A stretch of 64,000 nucleotides of DNA from Micromonospora qiuiae (GCF_016863555.1 NZ_BOPC01000017.1:62001-126000); one strand, 5' to 3'. Counted from the first letter of the stretch, positions 1 through 10,990 are shown. Numbers and translations are program-made. Notes: generated by a model from the sequence alone, not told the origin.

Positions 1-11
1 GTCATCGTCAT
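1..11 (-). CDS. rpsH: 30S ribosomal protein S8, first codons only (partial)
   Basis: Only the first three codons and two bases of the next are in the window: ATG ACG ATG AC on the minus strand, which fits the usual actinobacterial S8 start MTMT. A GAAAGG sequence lies about 12 bases upstream. The position directly after rpsZ is where rpsH sits in the spc part of the S10 operon. Identity rests on position and four residues, so it is an inference. Bases 12-107 between it and rpsZ hold no gene, only a GC-rich palindromic stretch near 89-104. Confidence 0.7.
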
Positions 12-107
12 GAAACTCGTCAACCTTTCTCGCCGGGGTTCCCGCGGCTTTCTCGCAGGCCTACGGCGAAGAGACAGTCCAGCTAACGCGCGCGGCGCGC
101 CGGGCTA

Positions 108-293
108 TTACCAGGAAGCCTTGGACACGCCGGGCAGCTCACCGCGGTGAGCCATCTCCCGGATGCACACCCGGCAGAGCCCGAACTTGCGGTAGACCGC
201 CTTGGGACGCCCGCACCGCTGGCAGCGGGTGTACGCGCGAACCGAGAACTTCGGCTTCGCGGCCGCCTTGAGGATCAGCGCCTTCTTGGCCAT
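108..293 (-). CDS. rpsZ: 30S ribosomal protein S14, zinc-binding type
   Basis: A 61-residue S14 of the short, zinc-binding class. The two CxxC pairs (CQRC and CRVC) that hold the metal are present, and the C-terminus ends KASW as in this family. S14 helps assemble the head of the 30S subunit near the 3' domain of 16S rRNA. It begins one base after the rplE stop, so it is read as part of the S10/spc operon. Actinobacteria often carry a second, zinc-free S14 elsewhere that replaces this one under zinc starvation; that copy is not in this window. Confidence 0.97.
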   Translation of the reverse strand: MAKKALILKAAAKPKFSVRAYTRCQRCGRPKAVYRKFGLCRVCIREMAHRGELPGVSKASW

Positions 294-294
294 C

Positions 295-864
295 TCAGTT
301 CTCCTTGAACGGGAAGCCCAGGAGCTTCAGCAGCGCCCGGCCCTCGTCGTCGGTCGTGGCGGTCGTGACCACCGTGATGTCCATGCCCCGCTGGCGATCG
401 ATCTTGTCCTGGTCGATCTCGTGGAACACCGACTGCTCGGTCAGACCGAACGTGTAGTTGCCGTGCCCGTCGAGCTTGCGCCCGTCGAGGCCGCGGAAGT
501 CACGGATACGCGGCAGCGCGATGGAGAGCAGCCGGTCCAGGAACTCCCACATCCGGTCGCCGCGAAGGGTCACCTTCGCGCCGATCGGCATGCCCTCGCG
601 AAGCTTGAACTGCGCGATGGACTTCCTCGCCCGCCGTACCTGCGGCTTCTGGCCGGTGATCGTGGCCAGGTCGCGGACCGCCCCGTCGATGAGCTTGGCG
701 TCGCGAGCGGCCTCGCCGACACCCATGTTCACGACGATCTTGACCAGCCGCGGCACCTGCATCGGGTTGCCGTAGTTGTACTGCTCGCGCAGCTGGGCCA
801 CGATCTCGTTGCGGTACCGCTCCTTGAGGCGCGGCATGGTCTTCGTTTCGGTAGCCGTGGTCAT
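295..864 (-). CDS. rplE: 50S ribosomal protein L5
   Basis: L5 (189 residues) binds 5S rRNA and forms the central protuberance of the 50S subunit, contacting the P-site tRNA. The family core is clear (PRLKERY near the N-terminus, [10 protein letters not shown] near residue 45, [10 protein letters not shown] near the end). The ATG at 864 is preferred to the GTG one codon upstream because AAGGA lies six bases before it. It overlaps the rplX stop, indicating coupled translation. Length is normal for actinobacteria. Confidence 0.97.
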   Translation of the reverse strand: MTTATETKTMPRLKERYRNEIVAQLREQYNYGNPMQVPRLVKIVVNMGVGEAARDAKLIDGAVRDLATITGQKPQVRRARKSIAQFKLREGMPIGAKVTLRGDRMWEFLDRLLSIALPRIRDFRGLDGRKLDGHGNYTFGLTEQSVFHEIDQDKIDRQRGMDITVVTTATTDDEGRALLKLLGFPFKEN

Positions 865-1184
865 CACAGGTCCTTACCGGTGCTACGCGCGATGCGGACC
901 TTCTGGCCGTTCTCGTCGAATCGGTAACCGACGCGAGTCGGCTTGCCGTCGGAGTCCAGGACCATCACGTTCGAGACGTGGATCGGGGCCTCCTGGGTGA
1001 CGATGCCACCGGTCTTGGCGCCACGCTGGGTGGTGCTGATTCGGGTGTGCTTCTTGACCCGGTTCACGCCCTCGACCAGGACCTTGTCCTGCCGCGGGTA
1101 GGCCGCGATGACCTTACCCTTGGCACCCTTGTCCTTGCCGGCGATGACGACCACCGTGTCGCCCTTCTTGACCTTCACGGTCAC
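864..1184 (-). CDS. rplX: 50S ribosomal protein L24
   Basis: L24 (106 residues) is an assembly initiator that binds the 5' end of 23S rRNA. The N-terminal KOW motif is visible ([20 protein letters not shown], about residues 6-25). It starts at GTG with a GGAGG four to five bases upstream, and its start overlaps the rplN stop as GTGA. Its stop overlaps the rplE start. Length is as expected. Confidence 0.97.
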   Translation of the reverse strand: MTVKVKKGDTVVVIAGKDKGAKGKVIAAYPRQDKVLVEGVNRVKKHTRISTTQRGAKTGGIVTQEAPIHVSNVMVLDSDGKPTRVGYRFDENGQKVRIARSTGKDL

Positions 1185-1549
1185 AACACCTCCGGCGCGA
1201 GAGAAATGATCTTCATGAACCGCTTGTCCCGCAGCTCACGGCCGACTGGGCCGAAGATACGGGTACCGCGCGGGTCCCCGCCGTCCTTGATGATGACGGC
1301 GGCGTTCTCGTCGAAGCGGATGTACGAACCGTCCGGCCGGCGCTTCTCCTTGGCGGTGCGGACGATGACCGCCTTGACGACGTCGCCCTTCTTCACACCG
1401 GCACCCGGGATCGCGTCCTTGACGGTGGCGACGATGACGTCGCCGATGCCTGCGTAGCGCCGACCGGAGCCACCGAGAACCCGAATGCACAGGATCTCCC
1501 GGGCACCCGTGTTGTCGGCGACGCGCAGTCGCGACTCCTGCTGAATCAC
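1181..1549 (-). CDS. rplN: 50S ribosomal protein L14
   Basis: L14 (122 residues) binds 23S rRNA and sits at the intersubunit bridge where ribosomal silencing factor RsfS docks. The start [19 protein letters not shown] is the highly conserved family N-terminus. It starts at GTG with AGGAGA about five bases upstream. A 96-base gap, the largest in this half of the operon, separates it from rpsQ. Confidence 0.97.
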   Translation of the reverse strand: MIQQESRLRVADNTGAREILCIRVLGGSGRRYAGIGDVIVATVKDAIPGAGVKKGDVVKAVIVRTAKEKRRPDGSYIRFDENAAVIIKDGGDPRGTRIFGPVGRELRDKRFMKIISLAPEVL

Positions 1550-1645
1550 GTCTATCTCCTATGTCTGCCGGTTCTCCGGCCGCCGAGGCGGCCGGAGCCT
1601 GGCGGAACCTGCGCCCGACCGATCCCGGCCGAGCTCGAGCCTTCG

Positions 1646-1921
1646 CTACTTGGCCTTCTCGAGGATCTCCACGAGCCGCCACCGCTTGGTTGCGGACAGC
1701 GGCCGGGTCTCCATGATCAGGACGCGGTCGCCGATGCCGGCGGAGTTCTGCTCGTCGTGGACCTTGAGCTTGCTGGTCCGGCGCATGATCTTGCCGTACA
1801 GCGCGTGCTTGACCCGGTCCTCGACCTCGACCACGACGGTCTTGTCCATCTTGTCGCTGACCACGAGGCCCTCACGGACCTTGCGGCGACCCCGCGTGGC
1901 GGTGGTGGTGTTCTCGCTCAT
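1646..1921 (-). CDS. rpsQ: 30S ribosomal protein S17
   Basis: S17 (91 residues) is a primary 16S rRNA binding protein at the 5' domain of the 30S subunit. The OB-fold core is recognisable ([20 protein letters not shown] at about 18-37). The first 16 residues are a Thr/Arg-rich extension common in actinobacteria. Its ATG overlaps the rpmC stop as ATGA, so translation is probably coupled. Confidence 0.97.
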   Translation of the reverse strand: MSENTTTATRGRRKVREGLVVSDKMDKTVVVEVEDRVKHALYGKIMRRTSKLKVHDEQNSAGIGDRVLIMETRPLSATKRWRLVEILEKAK

Positions 1922-2154
1922 CCTGCAGTCACCTCAGTCGGCGCGGCCGAGAGCCCCAGCTCGCGCTCACGCATGATCGTGTAGATCCGGGCGATCTCCC
2001 GACGGATGACCTGCAGCCGTCGGTTGTTGTCCAGCTGCCCGGTTGCGGCCTGCACGCGGAGGTTGAACAGCTCCGCCTTGGCCTCGCGCAGCTTCGTGAC
2101 CAGCTCCTCCTGGGAGAGTTCACGCAGCTCGGCGGCCTTAACGCCCGCTGCCAT
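1918..2154 (-). CDS. rpmC: 50S ribosomal protein L29
   Basis: L29 (78 residues) is a two-helix protein at the peptide tunnel exit, close to where trigger factor and SRP bind. The family motif [16 protein letters not shown] is at about residues 28-43. Its ATG overlaps the rplP stop by one base (TGATG) and its stop overlaps the rpsQ start. Confidence 0.97.
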   Translation of the reverse strand: MAAGVKAAELRELSQEELVTKLREAKAELFNLRVQAATGQLDNNRRLQVIRREIARIYTIMRERELGLSAAPTEVTAG

Positions 2155-2579
2155 CAGGATTCACCCACTTCGCGCGTCACAATGCGGCACTTCATCGGGA
2201 GCTTGTGGATCGCGCGGCGCATCGCCTCTCGCGCGACCTGCTCGTTGGGGAAGGACATCTCGAAGAGCACCCGCCCCGGCTTGACGTTGGCGACCCACCA
2301 CTCGGGCGAGCCCTTACCGGAACCCATCCGCGTCTCCGCCGGCTTCTTGGTGAGGGCCTGGTCCGGGAAGATGTTGATCCAGACCTTGCCGCCACGCTTG
2401 ATGTGGCGGGTCATCGCGATACGCGCCGACTCGATCTGCCGGTTGGTCACGTACGCCGGCTCGAGAGCCTGAATCCCGAACTCGCCGAACACCACCCGGT
2501 TGCCACCCTTGGACGCGCCACTGCGGTCCGGGTGGTGCGGCTTGCGGAAGCCCTTCGGAGGCTTGCGCGGCATCAGCAT
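2154..2579 (-). CDS. rplP: 50S ribosomal protein L16
   Basis: L16 (141 residues) organises the A-site tRNA region of the 50S subunit. The start is set at the ATG giving [20 protein letters not shown]; a longer reading into rpsC exists but has no family similarity. The MPRK start two codons later is also possible. The core motif [20 protein letters not shown] is present near residues 72-91. The gap to rpsC is four bases. Confidence 0.96.
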   Translation of the reverse strand: MLMPRKPPKGFRKPHHPDRSGASKGGNRVVFGEFGIQALEPAYVTNRQIESARIAMTRHIKRGGKVWINIFPDQALTKKPAETRMGSGKGSPEWWVANVKPGRVLFEMSFPNEQVAREAMRRAIHKLPMKCRIVTREVGES

Positions 2580-2583
2580 CTTC

Positions 2584-3465
2584 TCAGCCCTCCTGCTGCG
2601 TTTCTGCCGGCTGAGTGGCGGCCGGAGCGGACGCGGCCGACGCGACAGCGCCAGCGTCCACGGACTCGCCGCTCGGCGTCTCGGCCTGCTGCGCGACGGT
2701 CGTCGCGGCAGCCCGGCCGGCCTCGGTGCCACCGGAGGTCGTACCGGACGAGCCGGAGCGACCACGGCGCGGCCGCTCGGGGCGGTCGCCACGCTCCCGG
2801 CGCGGGCGCGACGGAGCCTCGGTCGGAGCCTCCCGACCCGGTACCGCGTCGCCCTTGTAGATCCAGACCTTCACGCCGATGCGGCCGAAGGTGGTGCGGG
2901 CCTCGAAGAAGCCGTACTCGATGTTGGCCCGCAGCGTGTGCAGCGGAACCCGACCCTCGCGGTAGAACTCCGTACGGCTCATCTCGGCACCGCCGAGGCG
3001 ACCCGAGACCTGCACCCGGATGCCCTTGCACATCGGGTTCTTCATCGCCGACTGCATCGCCTTGCGCATCGCGCGACGGAAGCTGACCCGGCTGGAGAGC
3101 TGCTCGGCCACGCCCTGGGCGACCAGCTGCGCGTCCGACTCGGGGTTCTTCACCTCGATGATGTTCAGCTGCACCTGCTTGCCGGTGAGCTTCTCCAACT
3201 CGCCGCGGATCCGGTCGGCCTCCGCACCCTTACGGCCGATGACGATGCCCGGCCGGGCGGTGTGGATGTCGACGCGGACCCGGTCGCGGGTGCGCTCGAT
3301 GTCAACCTTGGAGATGCCGGCGCGCTCCAAGCCCTTGGACATCATTCGGCGGATCTTGACATCCTCGCCGATGTAGTCCTTGTAGAGCTTGTCCGCGAAC
3401 CAGCGGGACTTCCAGTCGGTCGAGATGCCGAGCCGGAACCCGTGCGGGTGAACCTTCTGACCCAT
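2584..3465 (-). CDS. rpsC: 30S ribosomal protein S3, with long acidic/basic tail
   Basis: S3 lines the mRNA entry channel of the 30S subunit. Residues 1-215 carry the conserved N-domain ([14 protein letters not shown]), the KH domain ([18 protein letters not shown]) and the C-domain ending in VWIYKGD. After about residue 220 there is a 70-residue low-complexity tail rich in Arg, Pro, Ala, Ser and Glu, which makes the protein 293 residues instead of about 230 in E. coli; such tails are usual in actinobacteria. Its ATG overlaps the rplV stop (TAATG). Confidence 0.97.
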   Translation of the reverse strand: MGQKVHPHGFRLGISTDWKSRWFADKLYKDYIGEDVKIRRMMSKGLERAGISKVDIERTRDRVRVDIHTARPGIVIGRKGAEADRIRGELEKLTGKQVQLNIIEVKNPESDAQLVAQGVAEQLSSRVSFRRAMRKAMQSAMKNPMCKGIRVQVSGRLGGAEMSRTEFYREGRVPLHTLRANIEYGFFEARTTFGRIGVKVWIYKGDAVPGREAPTEAPSRPRRERGDRPERPRRGRSGSSGTTSGGTEAGRAAATTVAQQAETPSGESVDAGAVASAASAPAATQPAETQQEG

Positions 3466-3917
3466 TACTCGGCGCCCTCCGTGTCGCTCTGCGTCTCAGC
3501 CGGCGCGGTCTGCTTCGCCGGAGCCGTCTTCTTCGCCGACTTCGGCGCGGCCGGCGCAACCGCCTCGACCGCCACGGTGATGTGGCAGGTGCGCTTGCGA
3601 ATCCGGTACGCCCGGCCCTGCGCCCGCGGCTGGAACCGCTTCATGGTCGGGCCCTCGTCCACGAACGCCTCGCTGACGAGCAGCGCGTCGGGGTCCAGCC
3701 GCTCGTTGTTCTCCGCGTTGGCGATCGCGCTCGCGAGCACCTTGTACACCTGCTCGCTCGCAGCCTGCGGCGCGAACTGCAGCACCGTGAGCGCCTCCTT
3801 CGCGGGCAGGCCGCGGACGAGGTTGACCACCCGGCGCGCCTTCATCGGCGAGATGCGCACGTACCGCGCAACCGCCCGCGCGCCCGGAAGCACCGGAGCG
3901 TCGCCCTTTCCTGGCAT
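3465..3917 (-). CDS. rplV: 50S ribosomal protein L22
   Basis: L22 (150 residues) contacts all 23S rRNA domains, and its extended loop lines the exit tunnel near the macrolide site. The core spans residues 10-120 ([20 protein letters not shown] at the start, HITVAVEA at the end). A 30-residue Ala/Lys/Thr tail follows, as in other actinobacteria. The gap to rpsS is about 40 bases. Confidence 0.97.
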   Translation of the reverse strand: MPGKGDAPVLPGARAVARYVRISPMKARRVVNLVRGLPAKEALTVLQFAPQAASEQVYKVLASAIANAENNERLDPDALLVSEAFVDEGPTMKRFQPRAQGRAYRIRKRTCHITVAVEAVAPAAPKSAKKTAPAKQTAPAETQSDTEGAE

Positions 3918-3957
3918 CGCTGTAACCCCTTGATCCTCTATCCGTATGCCCGCGGCG

Positions 3958-4239
3958 TCAGCGCCGGCGGCTCTTCCGGTCGTCCTTCTCGTGACCCTTG
4001 AACGTGCGGGTCAGCGCGAACTCGCCGAGCTTGTGCCCGACCATGGCCTCGGTCACGAACACCGGGACGTGCTTGCGCCCGTCGTGTACCGCGATCGTGT
4101 GCCCGAGCATGTCCGGGATGATCGTCGAGCGGCGCGACCAGGTCTTGATGACGTTCTTCGAGCCCTTCTCGTTCTGCGTCTCCACCTTCTTGAGCAGGTG
4201 GTCGTCGACGAATGGGCCCTTCTTCAGGCTGCGAGGCAT
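3958..4239 (-). CDS. rpsS: 30S ribosomal protein S19
   Basis: S19 (93 residues) forms a complex with S13 in the head of the 30S subunit near the A and P sites. [20 protein letters not shown] is the canonical N-terminus, and [20 protein letters not shown] follows in the middle. The gene follows rplB after 12 bases. Confidence 0.98.
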   Translation of the reverse strand: MPRSLKKGPFVDDHLLKKVETQNEKGSKNVIKTWSRRSTIIPDMLGHTIAVHDGRKHVPVFVTEAMVGHKLGEFALTRTFKGHEKDDRKSRRR

Positions 4240-4251
4240 GTCTTATCTCCC

Positions 4252-5091
4252 TCAGCCGCGCTTACGCGTGGCGTAGCGGCGGCGGACGATCAGCCGGTCA
4301 CTCGGCTGGCCCTTACGACGGGTGCGGCCCTCGGGCTTACCCTGCGGGTTGACCGGGTGGCGACCACCGGAGGTCTTGCCCTCGCCACCACCGTGCGGGT
4401 GGTCGACCGGGTTCATCGCGACACCACGGACGCTCGGGCGCTTGCCCTTCCACCGCATCCGGCCGGCCTTACCCCAGTTGATGTTCGACTGGTCGGCGTT
4501 GCCGATCTCGCCGATGCTGGCGCGGCAGCGCACGTCGACCCGCCGGATCTCGCCCGACGGCATACGCAGGCTCGCGTACGCGCCCTCACGGCCGAGCAGC
4601 TGGATGCCGACGCCGGCCGAGCGGGCCAGCTTGGCACCGCCACCGGGACGCAGCTCCACGCTGTGCACGGTGGTACCGACCGGGATGTTGCGCAGCGGCA
4701 GGTTGTTACCCGGCTTGATGTCGGCACCCGGACCAGACTCGACGCGGTCGCCCTGCTTCAGGTCCTTCGGCGCGAGGATGTAGCGCTTCTCGCCGTCGAG
4801 GTAGTGCAGCAGCGCGATGCGCGCGGTGCGGTTCGGGTCGTACTCGATGTGCGCGACCTTGGCCGGCACGCCGTCCTTGTCGACCCGCTTGAAGTCGATG
4901 ATCCGGTACTGCCGCTTGTGGCCACCACCCTGGTGCCGGGCGGTGATCCGGCCGTGGACGTTCCGGCCGCCCTTCTTCGGCAGCGGGGCCAGCAGCGACT
5001 TCTCGGGCGTCGACCGGGTGATCTCGGCGAAGTCGGCGACGCTGGAACCACGCCGGCCCGCCGTCGTCGGCTTGTACTTACGGATAGCCAT
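4252..5091 (-). CDS. rplB: 50S ribosomal protein L2
   Basis: L2 (279 residues) is needed for subunit association and lies close to the peptidyl transferase centre. Motifs include [19 protein letters not shown] (about 43-61), [17 protein letters not shown] (about 144-160) and the signature [17 protein letters not shown] near 224-240, which contains the essential histidine. Length matches bacterial L2. Confidence 0.98.
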   Translation of the reverse strand: MAIRKYKPTTAGRRGSSVADFAEITRSTPEKSLLAPLPKKGGRNVHGRITARHQGGGHKRQYRIIDFKRVDKDGVPAKVAHIEYDPNRTARIALLHYLDGEKRYILAPKDLKQGDRVESGPGADIKPGNNLPLRNIPVGTTVHSVELRPGGGAKLARSAGVGIQLLGREGAYASLRMPSGEIRRVDVRCRASIGEIGNADQSNINWGKAGRMRWKGKRPSVRGVAMNPVDHPHGGGEGKTSGGRHPVNPQGKPEGRTRRKGQPSDRLIVRRRYATRKRG

Positions 5092-5105
5092 TGTCTACAA
5101 ACCCC

Positions 5106-5408
5106 TCAGCTGACCGGGCCGCCGAAGGCGTCGATGCGGTCGCCCTCAGCCAGCTTCACCATCGCCCGCTTGGTGTTCTTGCGCTTGCCGAACCCGGTAC
5201 GGGTCCGCTTGCGCTTGCCCTCGCGGTTGAGCGTGTTGACCGTCAGGACGCGGACGTTGAAGATCTGCTCGATGGCGATCTTGATCGCGGTCTTGTTCGC
5301 GTCCGGGTGCACCAGGAAGGTGTACCAGTTGCGGTTCAGCTCGCTGTAGCTCTTCTCCGAGACGACCGGCGCCACGATGATGTCGCGCGGGTCGGCGATC
5401 GTGCTCAC
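5106..5408 (-). CDS. rplW: 50S ribosomal protein L23
   Basis: L23 (100 residues) is the main docking site for trigger factor and SRP at the tunnel exit. The family core is seen ([32 protein letters not shown]). It starts at GTG overlapping the rplD stop as GTGA. Confidence 0.97.
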   Translation of the reverse strand: MSTIADPRDIIVAPVVSEKSYSELNRNWYTFLVHPDANKTAIKIAIEQIFNVRVLTVNTLNREGKRKRTRTGFGKRKNTKRAMVKLAEGDRIDAFGGPVS

Positions 5409-6082
5409 TTGCCACCCTCCTCGGTGGTCTCGGCGGACCCGGCCGACTGGCCGCCTGCCGTCGGCAGCCCCAGGAACTCGTCCAGGGCCTCCTTGGTGAA
5501 GACCACGTCGTCGGCCACCAGCACGTCGTACGTGTTGAGCTGGCCGGCCTCGATCAGGTGCACCCGCGGCTCGTTGCGCAGCGACAGCCAGTTCAGCTCG
5601 TCGGTGCTGCTCAGCACGACCAGCACCCGGCGGGCGTCGGTCAGCTTGGCGAGGGTGCCCAGCGCGGCCTTGGTCGACGGCTTGTCGCCGGAAAGGAACG
5701 TCTCGACGACGTGCACCTGGCCGGCACGCGCCCGGTCGGAGAGGGCACCGCGCAGGGCGGCGGCCTTCATCTTCTTCGGGGTGCGCTGGCTGTAGTCGCG
5801 CGGCACGGGGCCATGCACCACGCCACCACCGGCGAACTGCGGCGCGCGGATCGAGCCCTGCCGGGCCCGACCGGTGCCCTTCTGCTTGTACGGCTTCTTG
5901 CCGCCGCCGCGAACCTCGCCCCGGGTCTTGGTCTTGTGGGTGCCCTGCCGAGCCGCCGCAAGCTGCGCCACCACGACCTGGTGCATCAGCGGGATGTTGG
6001 CCTGCACGTCGAAGATGTCGGCGGGCAGCTCGACCGAGCCGGTCCTGGTGCCTTCGGTGTTGAGAACGTCAACGGTGGTCAC
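5405..6082 (-). CDS. rplD: 50S ribosomal protein L4
   Basis: L4 (225 residues) lines the exit tunnel opposite L22. The tunnel loop is recognisable ([20 protein letters not shown], about 64-83). In E. coli L4 also represses its own S10 operon; whether it does here is unknown. It starts at GTG overlapping the rplC stop and ends with a short Gly/Ser/Thr tail. Confidence 0.97.
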   Translation of the reverse strand: MTTVDVLNTEGTRTGSVELPADIFDVQANIPLMHQVVVAQLAAARQGTHKTKTRGEVRGGGKKPYKQKGTGRARQGSIRAPQFAGGGVVHGPVPRDYSQRTPKKMKAAALRGALSDRARAGQVHVVETFLSGDKPSTKAALGTLAKLTDARRVLVVLSSTDELNWLSLRNEPRVHLIEAGQLNTYDVLVADDVVFTKEALDEFLGLPTAGGQSAGSAETTEEGGK

Positions 6083-6738
6083 TTGGCCACACCGCCCTTC
6101 TTCGCCTTGGCCGCGGAACGGACCAGGACCAGCGCGCCCTTGGGGCCGGGAATGGCGCCGCGGACGAGCAGGAGGTTGTTCTCGGTGTCGACCGCCTGAA
6201 CGGTCAGGTTCTGCACGGTGTAGCGCACGCCGCCCATGCGGCCCCCCATCCGGGTGCCCTTGAAGACACGGCCCGGCGTGGCACAGCCGCCGATGGAGCC
6301 CGGCGAGCGGTGCTTGCGCTCGACACCGTGGCTGGCGCGCAGACCGTGGAAGCCGTGCCGCTTCATCACGCCGGCGAAGCCCTTGCCCTTGGTCTTGCCG
6401 GTGACGTCGATCGAGGCGCCGGCCGGGAACTCCTCGACCGTGATCTCCTGGCCGAGCGAGTAGTCCGCGGCGTCCGCGGTGCGCAGCTCGACGAGGTGCC
6501 GGCGCGGCGCCACGTCAGCCTTGGCGTAGTGCCCACGAAGCGGCTTCTTGACCTTGCGCGGGTCGATCGCGCCGTACGCCAGCTGGACCGCGGAGTAACC
6601 GTCCTTGTCGGCGTCACGAACCTGGGTGACGACGCACGGGCCGGCCTGAACCACGGTCACCGGAACAACGCGGTTGTTGTCCCAGACCTGGGTCATGCCG
6701 AGCTTTGCGCCCAGGATCCCCTTAACTTGCCTGTCCAT
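6079..6738 (-). CDS. rplC: 50S ribosomal protein L3
   Basis: L3 (219 residues) is an early assembly protein whose loop reaches the peptidyl transferase centre. The motifs [14 protein letters not shown] (N-terminus), [17 protein letters not shown] (about 122-138) and the [20 protein letters not shown] loop are present. The gap to rpsJ is 11 bases. Confidence 0.98.
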   Translation of the reverse strand: MDRQVKGILGAKLGMTQVWDNNRVVPVTVVQAGPCVVTQVRDADKDGYSAVQLAYGAIDPRKVKKPLRGHYAKADVAPRRHLVELRTADAADYSLGQEITVEEFPAGASIDVTGKTKGKGFAGVMKRHGFHGLRASHGVERKHRSPGSIGGCATPGRVFKGTRMGGRMGGVRYTVQNLTVQAVDTENNLLLVRGAIPGPKGALVLVRSAAKAKKGGVAK

Positions 6739-6749
6739 GTGTCCGGTCC

Positions 6750-7058
6750 CTACAGCTTGATCTCGATGTCGACGCCAGCCGGCAGGTCGAGGCGCATGAG
6801 CGAGTCGACCGTCTTCGGAGTCGGGTCGATGATGTCGATCAGCCGCTTGTGCGTACGCATCTCGAAGTGCTCGCGCGAGTCCTTGTACTTGTGCGGCGAG
6901 CGGATGACGCAGAAACGGTTGATCTCCGTGGGCAGCGGCACCGGGCCCGCGACGTCCGCCCCGGTACGCGTCACCGTCTCGACGATCTTCCGCGCCGAGG
7001 AGTCGACGACCTCGTGGTCATATGCCTTGAGCCGGATGCGGATCTTCTGTCCCGCCAT
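6750..7058 (-). CDS. rpsJ: 30S ribosomal protein S10 / NusE
   Basis: S10 (102 residues) is a 30S head protein that also acts as NusE, binding NusB and NusG in antitermination. The sequence is canonical ([20 protein letters not shown], then [20 protein letters not shown]). It is the first gene of the S10 operon and is preceded by AAGGAACGG eight bases before the ATG. Confidence 0.98.
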   Translation of the reverse strand: MAGQKIRIRLKAYDHEVVDSSARKIVETVTRTGADVAGPVPLPTEINRFCVIRSPHKYKDSREHFEMRTHKRLIDIIDPTPKTVDSLMRLDLPAGVDIEIKL

Positions 7059-7357
7059 GGTGGCTTCCGTTCCTTCTCTCGATGCCGCTCTGTTGCGGGT
7101 GCCTGTACCGGCTGGTACAGACCCTTTTCGCCCACCCCCGCGGTCGGGCGTGTCGCGCCCTTGGGCCGGACTCCGCCCCGGGACTCCGGAGCGATCCTGA
7201 CCCGCGGTGGGTCCAGGCGTCGATCGCGCTACCGCGACCTGAACGCCGCGCGAGGGTGGTTGGCGGACAAGCCACCAACCACCCTACGCCCGACTACTCT
7301 GCCTGCCTGGAGGTTCAGCGTGAGCCGAACACAGGAGGCGAACTGTCGTTGCGCAAC
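7059..7357 (-). promoter_or_regulatory. Long 5' leader of the S10 operon with two hairpins
   Basis: About 300 bases without a gene between tuf and rpsJ. It contains a perfect 10-bp stem (arms 7254-7263 and 7275-7284) and a smaller stem CTGTACC/GGTACAG (7103-7109, 7114-7120) just upstream of the rpsJ ribosome binding site. Neither is followed by a T run in the direction of transcription. E. coli has an L4-responsive S10 leader; similarity of function here is only inferred from position. Confidence 0.45.
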
Positions 7358-7363
7358 CTGACT

Positions 7364-7393
7364 AGTATGCCGCACGCTCGGCGGCGGGTCTAA
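7364..7393 (-). promoter_or_regulatory. Probable S10 operon promoter
   Basis: On the minus strand a TTAGAC (7388-7393) and a CATACT (7364-7369) are separated by 18 bases, a reasonable match to a housekeeping sigma promoter. Transcription would start near 7357 and give a leader of about 300 bases before rpsJ. Confidence 0.45.
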
Positions 7394-7408
7394 TCGGGGT
7401 TACCCAGC

Positions 7409-8602
7409 TCACTTGATGATCTTGGTGACGCGACCAGCACCGACCGTGCGGCCACCCTCCCGGATCGCGAACTTGAGGTTCTCCTCCATCGCGATGGGCT
7501 GGATCAGCTTCACGCTCATCGTGGTGTTGTCACCCGGCATGACCATCTCGGTGCCCTCGGGGAGGGTGACGACACCGGTGACGTCCGTGGTCCGGAAGTA
7601 GAACTGCGGACGGTAGTTCTGGAAGAACGGGGTGTGCCGGCCGCCCTCCTCCTTGGAGAGGATGTAGACCGTCGCCTCGAACTCCGTGTGCGGGGTCGCG
7701 GTGCCCGGCTTGATGACGACCATGCCGCGCTCGACGTCCTCGCGCTTGATGCCCCGCAGCAGCAGACCGACGTTCTCACCCGCGCGGGCCTCGTCGAGCA
7801 GCTTGCGGAACATCTCGATGCCGGTGCAGACCGTCCGCTGCGACTTGTCGCGGATACCGACGATCTCCACCTCCTCGTTCGGCTTGAGAACGCCGCGCTC
7901 CGCGCGACCGGTGACGACGGTGCCACGACCGGTGATCGTGAAGACGTCCTCGATCGGCATCAGGAACGGCTTCTCGGTCTCGCGCTCCGGCTGCGGAATC
8001 GCGGTGTCGACGGCGTTCATCAGCTCCATGAGGCGCCCGGCCCACTCCGGGTCGCCCTCGAGGGCCTTCAGCGCGGACACCCGGACGACCGGCAGGTCGT
8101 CACCCGGGTAGTCCTGCGAGGAAAGCAGCTCGCGGACCTCGAGCTCGACGAGCTCCAGGAGCTCCTCGTCGTCGACCATGTCGCTCTTGTTCAGCGCCAC
8201 GACGATGTACGGCACGCCGACCTGGCGGGCCAGCAGCACGTGCTCGCGGGTCTGCGGCATCGGGCCGTCGGTGGCGGCGACCACCAGGATCGCGCCGTCC
8301 ATCTGGGCGGCACCGGTGATCATGTTCTTGATGTAGTCAGCGTGACCGGGGCAGTCGACGTGCGCGTAGTGCCGCGCCTCGGTCTGGTACTCGACGTGCG
8401 AGATCGAGATCGTGATACCCCGCGCCTTCTCCTCCGGCGCGTTGTCGATCTTGTCGAACGGCGTGTACGGGTTCAGTTCCGGGTACTGGTCGTGCAGGAC
8501 CTTGGTGATGGCCGCCGTCAGCGTCGTCTTACCGTGGTCGATGTGACCAATGGTGCCGATGTTGACGTGCGGCTTAGTCCGCTCGAACTTCGCCTTCGCC
8601 AC
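7409..8602 (-). CDS. tuf: Elongation factor Tu
   Basis: EF-Tu (397 residues) is the GTPase that delivers aminoacyl-tRNA to the ribosome. The G1 loop GHIDHGKT (about 19-26), G3 DCPGH (about 81-85) and G4 NKSD are present, followed by domains 2 and 3 to the conserved C-terminal GRVTKIIK. It starts at GTG with AGGAGG eight bases upstream. It lies 216 bases after fusA and is probably transcribed from its own promoter as well as by readthrough. Confidence 0.98.
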   Translation of the reverse strand: MAKAKFERTKPHVNIGTIGHIDHGKTTLTAAITKVLHDQYPELNPYTPFDKIDNAPEEKARGITISISHVEYQTEARHYAHVDCPGHADYIKNMITGAAQMDGAILVVAATDGPMPQTREHVLLARQVGVPYIVVALNKSDMVDDEELLELVELEVRELLSSQDYPGDDLPVVRVSALKALEGDPEWAGRLMELMNAVDTAIPQPERETEKPFLMPIEDVFTITGRGTVVTGRAERGVLKPNEEVEIVGIRDKSQRTVCTGIEMFRKLLDEARAGENVGLLLRGIKREDVERGMVVIKPGTATPHTEFEATVYILSKEEGGRHTPFFQNYRPQFYFRTTDVTGVVTLPEGTEMVMPGDNTTMSVKLIQPIAMEENLKFAIREGGRTVGAGRVTKIIK

Positions 8603-8760
8603 TGGTGTCCTCCTGTGGACTTCTTGGTTCGTTCGCCCCGGTGCGCCTGGTAGAGGCGCTTAGGACTCTGTCGACAGCCTTTCCGGCCTGACGGCCGGAG
8701 AGCTTTGTGGGTTCTGCGGCGATGAAGCCTACAGGCCCGGAATTCACGCAATACGACCGA

Positions 8761-8796
8761 GGTGGTCGCGGTCGGGGAACTCCTCCCGCGACCACC
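8761..8796 (-). terminator. Hairpin downstream of fusA
   Basis: A perfect 11-bp GC-rich inverted repeat (arms 8761-8771 and 8786-8796, GGTGGTCGCGG and its complement) lies 22 bases past the fusA stop. There is no clear T run, as is common for actinobacterial terminators. The rest of the fusA-tuf gap (8603-8760) holds a second small stem and probably the tuf promoter. Confidence 0.55.
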
Positions 8797-8818
8797 GTCG
8801 GATCAGCTCAGGCGAGCG

Positions 8819-10915
8819 TCATTCACCCGTCGCCTTGGCGATGATCTCCTTGGCCACCGAGGCCGGAACCTCGGCGTAGGAGTCGAACTGCATGCTGTAG
8901 CTAGCCCGGCCCTGGGTCTTCGACCGCAGGTCGCCGACGTAGCCGAACATCTCCGACAACGGCACCAGGGCCCGGACGACACGGGCGCCGCTGCGCTCCT
9001 CCATCGCCTGGATGATGCCGCGACGGGAGTTGAGGTCGCCGATGACGTCACCCATGTTCTCCTCAGGAGTGGTGACCTCAACGGCCATCATCGGCTCGAG
9101 CAGCGCGGGGTCGGCCTTGCGGGCCGCCTCCTTCATCGCCATCGAGCCGGCGATCTTGAACGCCATCTCCGACGAGTCGACCTCGTGGTACTGGCCGTCC
9201 AGCAGGGTGAGCTTGACGCCCACCAGGGGGAAGCCAGCCAGGATGCCGTACTGCATGGCGTCCTGAGCGCCGGCGTCCACCGAGGGGATGAACTCCCGAG
9301 GGATGCGGCCACCGGTGACGGCGTTGGCGAACTCGTACGTCGGGGCGTCGTTACCCAGCGGCAGCGGCTCCAGGCTGATGATCACCCGGGCGTACTGGCC
9401 GGAACCACCGGTCTGCTTCTTGTGGGTGTACTCGATCTTCTCCACCGTGCGGCGGATGGTCTCGCGGTACGCCACCTGCGGCTTACCGATGTTGGCCTCG
9501 ACGTTGAACTCGCGGCGCATCCGTTCGACCAGGATGTCCAGGTGCAGCTCACCCATGCCGGAGATGACCGTCTGGCCGGTCTGGTCGTCCAGCTTGACGC
9601 GGAAGGTCGGATCCTCCTCGGCCAGCCGCTGGATGGCGGTGCTGAGCTTCTCCTGGTCGGCCTTGGTCTTCGGCTCGATGGCCACCTCGATGACCGGCTC
9701 CGGGAAGGTCATCGATTCCAGGATGACCGGGTTCGCCGCGTCACAGAGGGTGTCACCGGTGGTGGTCTGCTTCAGACCCTGCACCGCGATGATGTCGCCA
9801 GCCTTGGCGGAGCTGCGCTCCTCCCGCTTGTTGGCGTGCATCTGGTAGATCTTGCCGACCCGCTCCTTGCGGTCCTTGGTGGAGTTGACCACCTGTGACC
9901 CGGACTCGACAACGCCGGAGTAGACCCGGACGTAGGTGAGCTTGCCGAGGTGCTTGTCGGTCTGAACCTTGAAGGCCAGGCCCGAGAACGGCTCCGAGGT
10001 CGACGGCTTGCGCTGCATCGGAGTCTCGCCGTCGGTGGCCGTACCCTCTATGGCCGGGACGTCCAGCGGCGACGGCAGGTACGCGACGACCGCGTCCAGC
10101 ATCGGCTGGATGCCCTTGTTCTTGAAGGCGGTGCCGGTGAAGACCGGGTTGGCCTTGCCGGCGATGGTGGCCCGGCGGATGGCGGCCTTGATCTCCTCGA
10201 CGGAGATCTCCTCGCCCTCCAGGTACTTCTCCATCACCGCGTCGTCGACGTCGGCCAGGGTCTCCATCAGCTTCTCGCGCCACTCGGCGGCGGAGTCGGC
10301 CAGGTCGGCCGGGATCTCCTCGACCGTGTAGTCCTCACCCTTCTGGGTCTCGCCACGCCAGGTGAGGGCGCGCATCTCGACCAGGTCGACCACGCCGATG
10401 AAGTCGGACTCGGCGCCGATCGGAATCTGGAGCACCAGCGGGGTGGCGTTCAGCCGGTCGATCATCATCTGCACGGCGCGGAAGAAGTCGGCGCCGGTCC
10501 GGTCCATCTTGTTGACGAAGCACATCCGCGGGACGTTGTACTTGTCGGCCTGGCGCCAGACGTTCTCCGTCTGCGGCTCCACGCCGGCGACACCGTCGTA
10601 GACCGCGACCGCACCGTCCAGAACCCGCAGCGACCGCTCGACCTCGACCGTGAAGTCGACGTGGCCGGGCGTGTCGATGATCTGGATCGTGTGGCCCTTC
10701 CACTCGCACTTGGTGGCGGCGGAAGTGATGGTGATACCGCGTTCCTGCTCCTGATCCATCCAGTCCATGACGGCGGCACCCTCGTGGGTCTCGCCGATCT
10801 TGTACGTGATGCCGGTGTAGAACAGGATCCGCTCGGTGGTAGTGGTCTTACCGGCATCGATGTGCGCCATGATGCCGATGTTGCGTACGTTGGCGAGCGC
10901 GTCTGCGGCGGCCAC
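8819..10915 (-). CDS. fusA: Elongation factor G
   Basis: EF-G (698 residues) catalyses GTP-dependent translocation. The start is placed at the GTG giving [20 protein letters not shown], because AGGGA sits five bases upstream and relatives begin here; an in-frame start 11 codons earlier has no support. The G1 loop [13 protein letters not shown]3 DTPGHVDF and G4 NKMD are present, followed by domains II-V. It lies in the str operon after rpsG. Confidence 0.97.
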   Translation of the reverse strand: MAAADALANVRNIGIMAHIDAGKTTTTERILFYTGITYKIGETHEGAAVMDWMDQEQERGITITSAATKCEWKGHTIQIIDTPGHVDFTVEVERSLRVLDGAVAVYDGVAGVEPQTENVWRQADKYNVPRMCFVNKMDRTGADFFRAVQMMIDRLNATPLVLQIPIGAESDFIGVVDLVEMRALTWRGETQKGEDYTVEEIPADLADSAAEWREKLMETLADVDDAVMEKYLEGEEISVEEIKAAIRRATIAGKANPVFTGTAFKNKGIQPMLDAVVAYLPSPLDVPAIEGTATDGETPMQRKPSTSEPFSGLAFKVQTDKHLGKLTYVRVYSGVVESGSQVVNSTKDRKERVGKIYQMHANKREERSSAKAGDIIAVQGLKQTTTGDTLCDAANPVILESMTFPEPVIEVAIEPKTKADQEKLSTAIQRLAEEDPTFRVKLDDQTGQTVISGMGELHLDILVERMRREFNVEANIGKPQVAYRETIRRTVEKIEYTHKKQTGGSGQYARVIISLEPLPLGNDAPTYEFANAVTGGRIPREFIPSVDAGAQDAMQYGILAGFPLVGVKLTLLDGQYHEVDSSEMAFKIAGSMAMKEAARKADPALLEPMMAVEVTTPEENMGDVIGDLNSRRGIIQAMEERSGARVVRALVPLSEMFGYVGDLRSKTQGRASYSMQFDSYAEVPASVAKEIIAKATGE

Positions 10916-10990
10916 TTCAATCCCTAACTTGTCGTCGTCTCGACACAACTGGTGGCGGTCCCGACGCCCGACGGCGCCGGGACCTGGCTG

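Noticed and set aside
8603..8760. tuf promoter
   Set aside because: A TAGGCT -10-like box exists, but no -35 with acceptable spacing was seen, so it was not listed as a feature.
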